Source: Clostridiales bacterium UBA4821 (GTDB lineage Bacteria; Bacillota; Clostridia; Acetivibrionales; UBA4821). Taken from it: a DNA stretch of 6,636 nt. The position numbers and the translations under genes were made by a program. The stretch covers positions 1-6,636 of the forward strand of contig DHFP01000242.1 of NCBI GenBank assembly GCA_002402315.1, read 5' to 3'. Positions 1-6,319 of the stretch are shown here, one piece after another. How positions within the stretch are numbered: the stretch's first letter is position 1; each line of letters begins with the position of its first letter. A model generated the notes under the pieces. The model did no database searches. It had not been told where the DNA came from and saw only the letters and a program-made list of their open reading frames with translations.

Positions 1-340
1 CATTTTCAATACATCTGGCAGCATAAGTTGCCAACCTGGTACCTTTATCTTGGTTAAAAGTTGTTACAGCTTTAATTAACCCGATGGTTCCAATTGAAAT
101 CAAATCGTCATTGTCCTTACCCAGGTAGCTATATTTTTTAGCAACGTGAGCTACAAGCCGAAGATTTCTCTCAATCAAAATATTTCTGGCATCATCCTTC
201 CCTTTTCTATACTTCTCTAGAAATTCTGTTTCCTCTTCTGCTGAAAGCGGCTGTGGAAACGAATTGGTGCTTGTAACATAGGAAACTAGAATGAATACTT
301 GCTTTATACTTGTAAGAATTGCTGCAAAAGATAGTAACAT
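1..340 (-). CDS. sigK: Pro-sigma-K, mother-cell sporulation sigma factor (N-terminal part, cut by window edge)
   Basis: SigK directs late mother-cell transcription (coat and cortex maturation, mother-cell lysis). The first 113 residues are visible. Residues 1-20 are a hydrophobic pro-sequence ending FILVS before YVTSTN, matching the B. subtilis pro-sigma-K processing region cut by the membrane protease SpoIVFB. The signature FPQPLS follows at 28-33. Sigma region 2 follows with ARNILIERNLRLVAHVAKKY (51-70), DDLISIGTIGLIKA (78-91) and TYAARCIEN (105-113). Two in-frame ATGs exist, at 346 and 340. I choose 340 because the only Shine-Dalgarno-like run (GGGGG, about 349-353) is correctly spaced for it and too close to 346. 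The gene lies 76 bases after the PBP stop with no terminator between, so co-transcription is likely. A full SigK has about 240 residues. The missing part lies beyond position 1, so it is not known whether the gene is intact or interrupted by a skin-type element. Confidence 0.95.
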   Translation of the reverse strand, partial: MLLSFAAILTSIKQVFILVSYVTSTNSFPQPLSAEEETEFLEKYRKGKDDARNILIERNLRLVAHVAKKYSYLGKDNDDLISIGTIGLIKAVTTFNQDKGTRLATYAARCIEN

Positions 341-416
341 TGACATACCCCCAGGAAATTGGCTGCCTTATATGTATATGACGCTATTTCCCATAGGGTG
401 CATGGACTAGAAAAAA

Positions 417-2060
417 TTACCTCCTTCCCAACTTCATTATCTCTGAAGCAATCTCACCAAAAATAGGAGCTGCTACTTCTGAACCTGATTGCCCATTTTC
501 AACAAAAACTACAAGAGCGTATTGTGGGTCTTTTATCGGGAAATAGCCTGCAAACCACCCATGAACCTTGGTCAAATCTCCTTGCCTCCAACCTGTTTGT
601 GCGGTCCCAGTTTTTCCTGCCGCACCTCCCAAACTTTGGATATTGGCCTTCTTTCCTGTGCCTACCTCAGTTACCTTCTCCATCATTATTTTAAGTTTTG
701 ACGCTGTCTGCACCGAAAAAACTCTTCTATTTTCAATAGATTTGACCCTCTTCACAAGCCTTCCATCCGAATCTATTATTGAGTCAACAAGATTCACATT
801 TGTTTTGACACCATTATTTGCAACCGCAGCAACCATACTGGCAACCTGTAGTGGTGTAACGAGAATATCTCCCTGGCCAATTGCAATATTTGCAATTTCT
901 TTATCAGATGTGTACTTGGTATCAGGCAACTCCCCTTTCGACTCATTTATCCCTAATTCATTAAGATGGCTAAAGCTGCCAAAACCCAGTTTTCTAGCCA
1001 TATCCAATATATTTTTTTTCCCTGTTCTGATACCAAGGTCAATAAAAGCTGAATTACATGAAACTGCAAACGCATTGGTTAAATCTATAAATCCATGTGA
1101 TGATGTGCACCTGAAGTATCTATCTTGAACTTTTCTCTCCCCTGCACAATAAAATGTATCTGTCAAAAAAGAAGAGCCATTTTCAAAAGCGGCTGCCGAA
1201 ACCACTATTTTGAATATTGAACCTGCATTAAACGGATTTAATGCCCTATCAACCAATTCTGTCCCACTTGAGTCAATATACTTTTCGATGACATCTTGCC
1301 TAAACTGAGGCCTGCTAGCCATTGCAAGTATATCTCCGTCACTAACCTTTAATATAGCTACAGCTCCCGAAATGTCATGCTTATCCATATACTTTTCTAC
1401 TAACTGCTGGATATGAAAATCAATAGTTAGCTTTACATCAAACTCGCCTTTAAATTCCTGTTCATCTATATACCTTACTCCTAAACCTGCTATTTGATGA
1501 TGAAGTGCATCGGAAACAATTCCTATATATTTCCCTCGTGTGCTATATAAAAAATTATCGAATGCTTTCTCAATACCTGTTCTGCCATGCCCGTCCCCAG
1601 GTGCAGTATAGCCGATTATATGCCGGGCAAGGTTATTTTCTCCATATCTTTCATAACCATCAACCACAAAAATATTATTTCCCTTCAGCTTATAAAGCAG
1701 CGCCTCATCAAAACAAACCATTTTCTCTGCAAATTGTTTGTTTGCTTTTAGTTTGTCCTGTATCTGATTGCTCCCTGTAGCTTTTTTAAATAAACGTACT
1801 ACTTCCTTGCTATTGGTAATAAATTCGGGAAATACCACTGCGTATTTGACCGGATTGTTGTTTACAAGGGGTATAAAATTTCTGTCGTAAATTATTCCTC
1901 TATTATCCGAAATTTTAATTGCCATGCTCCTCTGGTCAGCAGCCTGTTTATAAAACTTGTTGTGGGCTAATAATTGCAGGCATATAAATTTAATATTTAA
2001 TAGCAAGAAAACGGATAAGAATATGGTAAACAATGCTAGAATTCTTCTCTTACTAGGCAT
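417..2060 (-). CDS. Class B penicillin-binding protein, SpoVD/PBP2-type transpeptidase
   Basis: This is a peptidoglycan DD-transpeptidase of 547 residues, anchored in the membrane and acting outside it. A basic N-terminus and one membrane helix (about 8-31) are followed by the PBP dimerisation region with the motif RGIIYDRN (54-61). The transpeptidase domain carries all three catalytic motifs: SIFK with nucleophile Ser281 and Lys284, SCN at 334-336, and KTG at 483-485 in GKTGTAQTGW. The class-typical stretch GQGDILVTPLQVA (395-407) is also present. No PASTA domain follows, and the protein ends about 60 residues after KTG. The ATG start is supported by GGAGG seven to eight bases upstream. A sigma-E-like promoter precedes the gene and sigK follows it, which favours a sporulation role in spore cortex synthesis, like SpoVD, over a vegetative FtsI role. 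Class B PBP is certain; the SpoVD assignment is inference. Confidence 0.93.
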   Translation of the reverse strand: MPSKRRILALFTIFLSVFLLLNIKFICLQLLAHNKFYKQAADQRSMAIKISDNRGIIYDRNFIPLVNNNPVKYAVVFPEFITNSKEVVRLFKKATGSNQIQDKLKANKQFAEKMVCFDEALLYKLKGNNIFVVDGYERYGENNLARHIIGYTAPGDGHGRTGIEKAFDNFLYSTRGKYIGIVSDALHHQIAGLGVRYIDEQEFKGEFDVKLTIDFHIQQLVEKYMDKHDISGAVAILKVSDGDILAMASRPQFRQDVIEKYIDSSGTELVDRALNPFNAGSIFKIVVSAAAFENGSSFLTDTFYCAGERKVQDRYFRCTSSHGFIDLTNAFAVSCNSAFIDLGIRTGKKNILDMARKLGFGSFSHLNELGINESKGELPDTKYTSDKEIANIAIGQGDILVTPLQVASMVAAVANNGVKTNVNLVDSIIDSDGRLVKRVKSIENRRVFSVQTASKLKIMMEKVTEVGTGKKANIQSLGGAAGKTGTAQTGWRQGDLTKVHGWFAGYFPIKDPQYALVVFVENGQSGSEVAAPIFGEIASEIMKLGRR

Positions 2061-2065
2061 TCATT

Positions 2066-2072
2066 TCCCTCC
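2066..2072 (-). promoter_or_regulatory. Ribosome binding site of the class B PBP gene
   Basis: On the minus strand this reads GGAGGGA, a strong Shine-Dalgarno match, and the ATG at 2060 follows after about five to seven bases. It fixes the start used for the PBP. Confidence 0.8.
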
Positions 2073-2090
2073 AAAGAAGAAATTTGCATT

Positions 2091-2118
2091 ATTTTATGTA
2101 AATTGGAATAAAGTATTC
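2091..2118 (-). promoter_or_regulatory. Predicted sigma-E (sporulation) promoter for the PBP-sigK unit
   Basis: On the minus strand GAATACT (2112-2118) is separated by 13 bases from CATAAAAT (2091-2098). From established B. subtilis work, sigma-E promoters resemble KMATATT, then about 14 bases, then CATACAHT. Here the -10 matches seven of eight positions and the -35 agrees at most positions. Transcription would start near 2084, about 24 bases before the PBP ATG, leaving room for its ribosome binding site. B. subtilis spoVD and sigK are both sigma-E dependent, so the context fits. Sigma-K uses a similar -10, so it is an alternative. No experimental support can be seen from sequence. Confidence 0.55.
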
Positions 2119-2121
2119 GAT

Positions 2122-2148
2122 GAAAAAATTAGAAGTATTAATTTTTCC
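2122..2148 (-). terminator. Weak AT-rich hairpin overlapping the trhP stop codon (possible terminator)
   Basis: The minus-strand RNA can form a 10-pair stem, GGAAAAATTA with TAATTTTTTC, around a seven-base loop. One pair is G-U, so the stem is better on the minus strand than on the plus strand. The U-run is inside the stem and not after it, and the stem is almost all A-U. At best this is a leaky terminator separating trhP from the sporulation unit; it may be chance in AT-rich DNA. Confidence 0.22.
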
Positions 2149-3361
2149 TTCTTATTATTGTAAACTTCTCAACCGGATTTGAAACAGGTATTTCAATAAT
2201 CATTTGTGCATGCGGTGCTGAATCAATTCTTTCGCCCTCTGCATTTTTCATCCATTCAACTTTCTGTTCAAACCAATCTCCTTGAGGCGGTACAACTTCT
2301 ACTTCATCCCCAACAAAAATCTTATTTCTCTGTTCTACTTTAGCTGCCTTATTTTCATCATTATAATCAATCACTATACCAACGAAATCATATTCCCTTA
2401 TATAAGAGCTGGATTCATACCTGTGCGCGTCTGAATCAGGTCTTTCAAAGTAGAATCCTGTAGTATAATCCCTATGGCTGGCCTTCGATATTTCTTCAAG
2501 CCACTGCTCTTTGAAAATGTACGCTCCCGGGTTGTTTATATACTCATCTATTGCCTGTCTGTAAGCTTTAACCACCGTTGCCACATAGTATGAGCTTTTC
2601 ATCCTGCCCTCGATTTTAAGGCTGTGTACACCACTTACCAGAATATCGGAAATATGTTCTATCATGCAAAGGTCTTTTGAGTTAAATATAAATGTTCCCC
2701 TTTCATTCTCATAAACAGGTAAATACTCACCCGGCCGCTTCTCTTCCATTAAATAATATTTCCATCTGCAGGGGTGGGCACACATTCCTAGATTTGAGTC
2801 CCTACCTGCCATATAATTACTCAAAAGGCATCGTCCTGAATAAGAAATACACATAGCGCCATGTATAAACAACTCCAACTCCAGACTCTCCGGTACCCTA
2901 TCTCTTATCTCTTTTATTTCCTCCAACGACAGTTCTCTGGCCAGAACTACCCTCTTAGCTCCAAGCTTATGCCAGAAGCTAACTGTTCTCCAATTTACAT
3001 TATTTGCCTGAGTGCTAATATGTATCTCCATCTCCGGTGATATTTCTTTAACAAGCTCAATCACACCCGGGTCAGAAACTATAACGGCATCGGCCTTCAT
3101 ATCTGAAATCTCTTTCAGGTATTTCTCCATACCTGAAATGTCACGGTTGTGAGGTATTATATTGGCAGTTACATATACTTTTTTTCCTCTTGAATGAGCA
3201 AAGTCAATTCCCTCTTTCATATCTTCAAGGGTAAAATTATCTGCAAATGCTCTGAGACCGTATTCCTCCCCACCGATGTATACAGCATCTGCGCCATAAA
3301 TTACAGCCATTTTCAATCTTTCCATGTTCCCTGCCGGTGCAAGCAGTTCAGGTCTGGTCAC
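2138..3361 (-). CDS. trhP: U32-family tRNA 5-hydroxyuridine synthase (TrhP2/YrrO-like)
   Basis: U32 proteins were first called collagenase-like peptidases. The TrhP branch is now known to hydroxylate U34 of tRNA in a prephenate-dependent way, using an iron-sulfur cluster. The 407 residues show PELLAPAGNMERLKMA (4-19), the U32 signature ELFIHGAMCISYSGRCLLS (163-181), the conserved RW after MCAHPC (193-198), and LKIEGRMKSSYYVA (248-261). Candidate cluster cysteines are 171, 178, 194, 198 and 232; I cannot tell which four serve. A beta-barrel-like C-terminal domain follows from about 325. The length fits B. subtilis TrhP2 (YrrO) better than the shorter TrhP1. The start is GTG, with GGAG (3372-3375) ten bases upstream and an in-frame TAA two codons before it. 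The gene lies 16 bases after trmR, so the two are co-transcribed and likely act in sequence. The trhP2-like role is inferred from family and neighbour. Confidence 0.88.
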   Translation of the reverse strand: MTRPELLAPAGNMERLKMAVIYGADAVYIGGEEYGLRAFADNFTLEDMKEGIDFAHSRGKKVYVTANIIPHNRDISGMEKYLKEISDMKADAVIVSDPGVIELVKEISPEMEIHISTQANNVNWRTVSFWHKLGAKRVVLARELSLEEIKEIRDRVPESLELELFIHGAMCISYSGRCLLSNYMAGRDSNLGMCAHPCRWKYYLMEEKRPGEYLPVYENERGTFIFNSKDLCMIEHISDILVSGVHSLKIEGRMKSSYYVATVVKAYRQAIDEYINNPGAYIFKEQWLEEISKASHRDYTTGFYFERPDSDAHRYESSSYIREYDFVGIVIDYNDENKAAKVEQRNKIFVGDEVEVVPPQGDWFEQKVEWMKNAEGERIDSAPHAQMIIEIPVSNPVEKFTIIRRKN

Positions 3362-3377
3362 TATTTATCAACTCCAT

Positions 3378-3974
3378 TCAAAATTTCACACTTATTGTAA
3401 TCCCATCTCCTACGTTAATCAATGTGGTCTTCAATTGAGGATGATTCTCAACCTGCTCCAGGAAGCCCCTTAATTTGGTTACGGCCGTTCTTTGTTTATG
3501 CTTTACCCATTCGGGACCCCTTGTCATATCTTTATAAAGAACATTGTCTGCTATAATCAATCCTTTACGTTTTACCAGTCTGATACAATGGGGTAAGAAT
3601 TCAATATATCTACTTTTTGCTGCATCAAGAAAGATTACATCATACTCCTCAGTCAAAGCCGGTAGGACATCACCGGCTTCCCCTTCAATAACTCTGATTA
3701 CCCCGCTAAGTCCTGCAGTATTTATGTAATCTAAAGCTTTGTCCACCATATCTGGGTTTACCTCAATGGTATCAATACGTCCTCCGGCTGCTAGAGCTTT
3801 GGACATGACCATGGCAGAATAACCTATTGCAGTCCCAATCTCAAGTATAGTCCTCGGCCTGACAGCCATGAGTATTACTACAAGAAGCTCTGCCGTAGGG
3901 TCTAAAATTATAGGTATCTTATTCTCGCGGGCATATGCTTTCATCTTATCTAATTGTTTTTCCAAATCTATCAC
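3378..3974 (-). CDS. trmR: tRNA 5-hydroxyuridine methyltransferase (YrrM-like O-methyltransferase)
   Basis: This SAM-dependent, metal-using O-methyltransferase is expected to convert ho5U34 to mo5U34 in tRNA. The visible 198 residues hold the SAM loop EIGTAIGYSA (45-54), the acidic residue after strand 2 (TIEVNP, Glu71), and metal ligands Asp117 in FLDAAK and Asp143-Asn144 in IADNVL. The C-terminal VGDGITIS (188-195) is also conserved. B. subtilis YrrM has about 217 residues and starts roughly 15-20 residues earlier, so the N-terminal helix is short here. The GTG at 3974 is the first standard start after an in-frame TAA. It has no proper Shine-Dalgarno site. A TTG at 3965 preceded by AAGGTGAT is a plausible alternative start. 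The gene sits between a truncated pilT-like gene and trhP. The trmR-trhP pair, also adjacent in B. subtilis, supports the function. Confidence 0.88.
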   Translation of the reverse strand: MIDLEKQLDKMKAYARENKIPIILDPTAELLVVILMAVRPRTILEIGTAIGYSAMVMSKALAAGGRIDTIEVNPDMVDKALDYINTAGLSGVIRVIEGEAGDVLPALTEEYDVIFLDAAKSRYIEFLPHCIRLVKRKGLIIADNVLYKDMTRGPEWVKHKQRTAVTKLRGFLEQVENHPQLKTTLINVGDGITISVKF

Positions 3975-3993
3975 CTTGATAATACAGGCTAAA

Positions 3994-4473
3994 TTAACCT
4001 GCTTTTAATTTCTCTATATATCCGCGTATGGAATCCTCTGATGAAACATAAAAATTCACCCTTAAGTTGTCCTTGCTTAATTTTTCCTCAATTAGCTCGG
4101 TTAATTCAAAGTTAAAAATATTACTTACCGCTAACACCGGTTTCAAGCCAAGTTCCTCCAATGATCGTATCCTGTGGTCTATCAGCCTTATAGCCAGGTC
4201 ATAATGACCCTTTTGCATAAAAATATTAACCCTGCATCTCACCCATTCTGTAGCTACGGCAAAATCCACCTGCTTGTTCCTTGAGAGGGTTTTCAATTTA
4301 TCCTGGCATGCAATTTCATTTATATAGCCGGAGATGGGCTCATCGGTGCTTTCTGCAGACCCGCTTTGTACATGGAGCACACCGTTTATTCTAAATATGG
4401 GCTTTGTTCCATGAGTTATATGTATATCCGAGGCATTACTTCTAAACGCTTTTTCGATGATTTCTGTTAACAT
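3994..4473 (-). CDS. PilT-like protein fragment: N-terminal domain only, ATPase core missing
   Basis: PilT and GspE-type motor ATPases power pilus retraction or assembly in the cytoplasm. Residues 1 to about 114 match the PilT N-terminal domain: SNASDIHITHGTKPIFRING (12-31), VDFAVA (69-74), RCRVNIFMQKG (79-89) and IRSLEELGLKPVL (102-114). In complete PilT this leads into a GPTGSGKST Walker A loop. Here residue 115 (about position 4131) begins an unrelated 45-residue tail, with no Walker A, Asp box, Walker B or His box. The protein has 159 residues where PilT has about 350. I do not recognise the tail; it may be the end of another gene joined by deletion. ATG has a strong GGAGG site (4481-4485), and the frame is intact. 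Motor function is not possible as read; a regulatory N-domain protein cannot be excluded. Confidence 0.72.
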   Translation of the reverse strand: MLTEIIEKAFRSNASDIHITHGTKPIFRINGVLHVQSGSAESTDEPISGYINEIACQDKLKTLSRNKQVDFAVATEWVRCRVNIFMQKGHYDLAIRLIDHRIRSLEELGLKPVLAVSNIFNFELTELIEEKLSKDNLRVNFYVSSEDSIRGYIEKLKAG

Positions 4474-4480
4474 TAATGAA

Positions 4481-4485
4481 CCTCC
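4481..4485 (-). promoter_or_regulatory. Ribosome binding site of the pilT-like fragment
   Basis: On the minus strand GGAGG is followed by seven bases and then ATG at 4473. It starts six bases after the stop codon of the kelch fragment, so the two genes look translationally close, as within an operon. Confidence 0.7.
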
Positions 4486-4490
4486 GTTCC

Positions 4491-4988
4491 TCAGTATATC
4501 TCTTTGCAGTCATTATATGTTGTTGTCCAGTCGGATCCGAGACCGCCAAATACTATCATCTTGCCGTTATACAATACTGCCGAGTGTCCATATCTTCCTG
4601 ATATTACATTTCCGCTAAGAGCTTTGGTCGTCACCGAATTACCTATACCCACACTCTCCAGCTTGGCGGACAAGCTGCCTTCTATACCGTTAAATTTACC
4701 CTTGTAATACACATTGTTGAGGCTGTCAACCAGGTAATCCTCCAGATTTTTGTTCAACTTCTTATAGTAACCGGCAATAGAGGTATCTATTAAATATGAT
4801 TTTATTGTATTAGGGTCAACAATATTCCCATCAATATCTGACAGGGCATTTATAATAGTTCCGGCCGGAACGGCAAGCTTGCCGGAGCTGCCGTTTACAA
4901 CCGAGCTGAGCGAAAAAACACTGCTGAGGGTTGCTATATCAGCCTTTATGGCTGAGTCCTCCGCTGGAAATCTTAAATATCGGTATAG
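4491..4988 (-). pseudogene. Kelch-motif protein fragment lacking a credible start
   Basis: The frame is open from 4988 (after a TAG at 4989-4991) to a TGA at 4491. It reads as protein-like sequence throughout, including LAVPAGTIINALSDIDG and SYLIDTSIAGYYKKLNKNLE. It ends in one recognisable kelch-type repeat, GRYGHSAVLYNGKMIVFGG (about 4540-4600), followed by a short tail. Kelch repeats build beta-propellers of several blades, and one blade cannot fold alone. No ATG or GTG lies in the upstream half. The first usable start is TTG at 4757, which has no Shine-Dalgarno site and would give only 88 residues. The frame overlaps the end of gspF by about 50 bases in another register. The best reading is the C-terminal remnant of a larger surface or pilus-associated protein whose 5' part is missing. 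The function is unknown. Confidence 0.5.
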
Positions 4989-5640
4989 CTAATGCTACTA
5001 CTACCACAACTACGATTAGAGCTATAATGATTATAATTGCAGGTTCCATAAGCCTGTTAATTATATCTATCCTCTTTTCAATATTCCTGTTGTAGTAGTA
5101 GATGGCCTTCTCAATAGTAGATTCAATCTTCGCTGAATTCTCACCGGTCTCTATTAATGTCTTTGTAATATCACTTACATATTTATTATTCTTCAGCGAT
5201 TCATGAAGCAGCTTGCCTTCTATTATAGCTTGCATATCCTTAAATAAGCTATCCCTAATATTAAGAAATCTGTTTATTGAACTATCTATCAACAAAATGC
5301 GGAATACCGGTATATGTAAAGCAATTCTATCCAGCAATTTACGCGTGTTTGGGTATCTCAAGCCATAGACCGCCAAAAAAGGGATTAATAAGAATAATAA
5401 TATCAACAATGCAAGGTTGTTTTTTATAAAATCCGCAGCAAAAAAATTTTTTTCGTAATTAGCGGGAGCTCTCGCTCATATCCTTCAAATAATTGTCTAA
5501 ACACCGGTATTACCTTTATTGACATTGCAATAAGGTTTCCGATGATACAAAGTATCAAAATTGACGGGTACAAGCATGTTCCAATAATTTTGGATTTATG
5601 TTCATCAATCTTTTCAAAATAGGAATAGTTTCTAAACTGG
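4939..5640 (-). pseudogene. GspF/PilC pilus platform protein, C-terminal part, frameshifted and internally shortened
   Basis: GspF/PilC is the inner-membrane platform protein of type II secretion and type IV pili. The match starts at YFEKIDEHKSKIIGTCLYPSI (around 5620) and continues through a membrane helix, then VIPVFRQLFEGYERELPL. At an A7T7 run (5440-5453) the frame breaks. One extra T restores the reading KKIFFAADFIKNNLALL into the second frame, which would need no start of its own; the TTG at 5409 is therefore not a real start. The rest gives RKLLDRIALHIPVF, the family-typical ETGENSAKIESTIEKA (88-102 from that TTG), a LMEPAI motif and a strong final helix ending AIPIF. Most of the N-terminal half is missing and is replaced by a PilX-like head. 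About 25 family-typical residues also appear absent near 5260. A complete protein has about 400 residues. Confidence 0.75.
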
Positions 5641-5771
5641 AATCCGAGCATCATAACGAGGATTACTATAGGTAAAAAAGACATAACTATTACAAGTAAT
5701 GTCCCCCCATTGCAATTGGAAAACCTGCTCTTAAGTTTCAACCTCAGCCTGCATAAATCAATACGTTCCAA
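5621..5771 (-). pseudogene. PilX-like minor pilin N-terminus fused in frame to the gspF remnant
   Basis: About 48 codons encode a basic stretch (RLRLKLKSRF) followed by GGTLLVIVMSFLPIVILVMM (22-41), a single hydrophobic segment that resembles the N-terminus of PilX-type minor pilins, where a GA/GG-x-L-L motif begins the membrane helix. Without a break the frame then becomes GspF-like at about 5620-5640. The conventional start is unclear. TTG at 5771 follows an in-frame TAG directly, overlaps the prepilin stop by 14 bases and has only a poor Shine-Dalgarno site; TTG at 5741 is another option. Overlap with the previous gene is normal for minor pilin operons. PilX assignment rests on position and the hydrophobic segment only, so it is tentative. 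The join to gspF suggests a deletion that removed the rest of this gene. Confidence 0.42.
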
Positions 5772-6299
5772 CTACCTCACAATCCCTTAATGAGATTTTT
5801 CTTATCCAGACCTTGCCGTACCCATCTGTTATTTCAATTCTGAGTATCTGCTTAAGATATGAAGCATCGCTGTCAAGAAAGAAGTTAATTGTAAAATTCT
5901 TGCCGAGAAGAACAGTTCTTTCATACGAGGAATTTTTATACTCATCTTTATAGATGGAGCTATTATACTCGTAATATACGATCTCTGTTGCAGGGCTGTT
6001 TACAATATTGGTAACCTTTAAAGCCTTATTGTCAGTTCTTACCCTTACCTCCGGCTGCTGGCCGATGGCATTGAATACCTGTGTAAGGTATAATGCTTTG
6101 GCACTGTTTTCAGCGGATTCTTTCTGTTTTTTATATTGGTATATGGGGTATTTGAAGTAAAACTACCTATAACCATTATCAATACTGTAAGAATACCTAT
6201 TGATACAGTAAGCTCCATAAGGGTCATGCCTTTAGAGACATAATCCTTATACGCTTTCTTGAGTATGAATCTTTTCCGAAAAGGCCAGAAACTATCCAC
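5758..6299 (-). pseudogene. Type IV prepilin-like protein, disrupted by one-base shift in an A6 run
   Basis: This is a pilin or pseudopilin exported and cut by prepilin peptidase (PilD). GTG at 6299 is preferred because AAAGGA lies nine bases upstream. A TTG at 6308 is in frame but overlaps that site. A 24-residue basic leader ends in SKG, followed by MTLMELTVSIGILTVLIMVI: cleavage Gly before Met, Glu at mature position +5, then a hydrophobic helix. The frame then runs out of register at an A6 run (6127-6132). Adding one A gives NIKKQKESAENSAKALYLTQ and a continuous reading to the TGA at 5758, about 180 residues in all. The restored part is soluble, with many beta-strand-like stretches and an end at DCEVVGTY, as in PilV/PilW-type minor pilins. 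A sequencing error or a recent mutation are equally possible. Confidence 0.75.
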
Positions 6300-6319
6300 C
6301 TTTAACAATCCTTTGATAA

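Noticed and set aside
366..400. Second sporulation promoter directly upstream of sigK (CATATACA at 373-380 on the minus strand)
   Set aside because: No matching -35 element lies 13-15 bases upstream; the sequence there is GC-rich. AT-rich chance matches to CATA are common.
391..400. CCCATAGGG palindrome as a terminator after the PBP gene
   Set aside because: The stem is only three pairs and no T-run follows.
489..1780. Plus-strand open frames opposite the PBP gene (for example 568-1128)
   Set aside because: They are antisense shadows. The minus strand carries all PBP catalytic motifs, and the plus frames lack recognisable domains and ribosome binding sites.
4757..4757. TTG 4757 as the true start of a short complete kelch protein
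   Set aside because: There is no Shine-Dalgarno site, and the same frame reads as protein for another 70 or so codons upstream.
5409..5409. TTG 5409 as the start of a separate short GspF-like gene
   Set aside because: GspF-like sequence continues upstream in the same frame to the A7T7 run, where it joins the other frame, so this is one broken gene.
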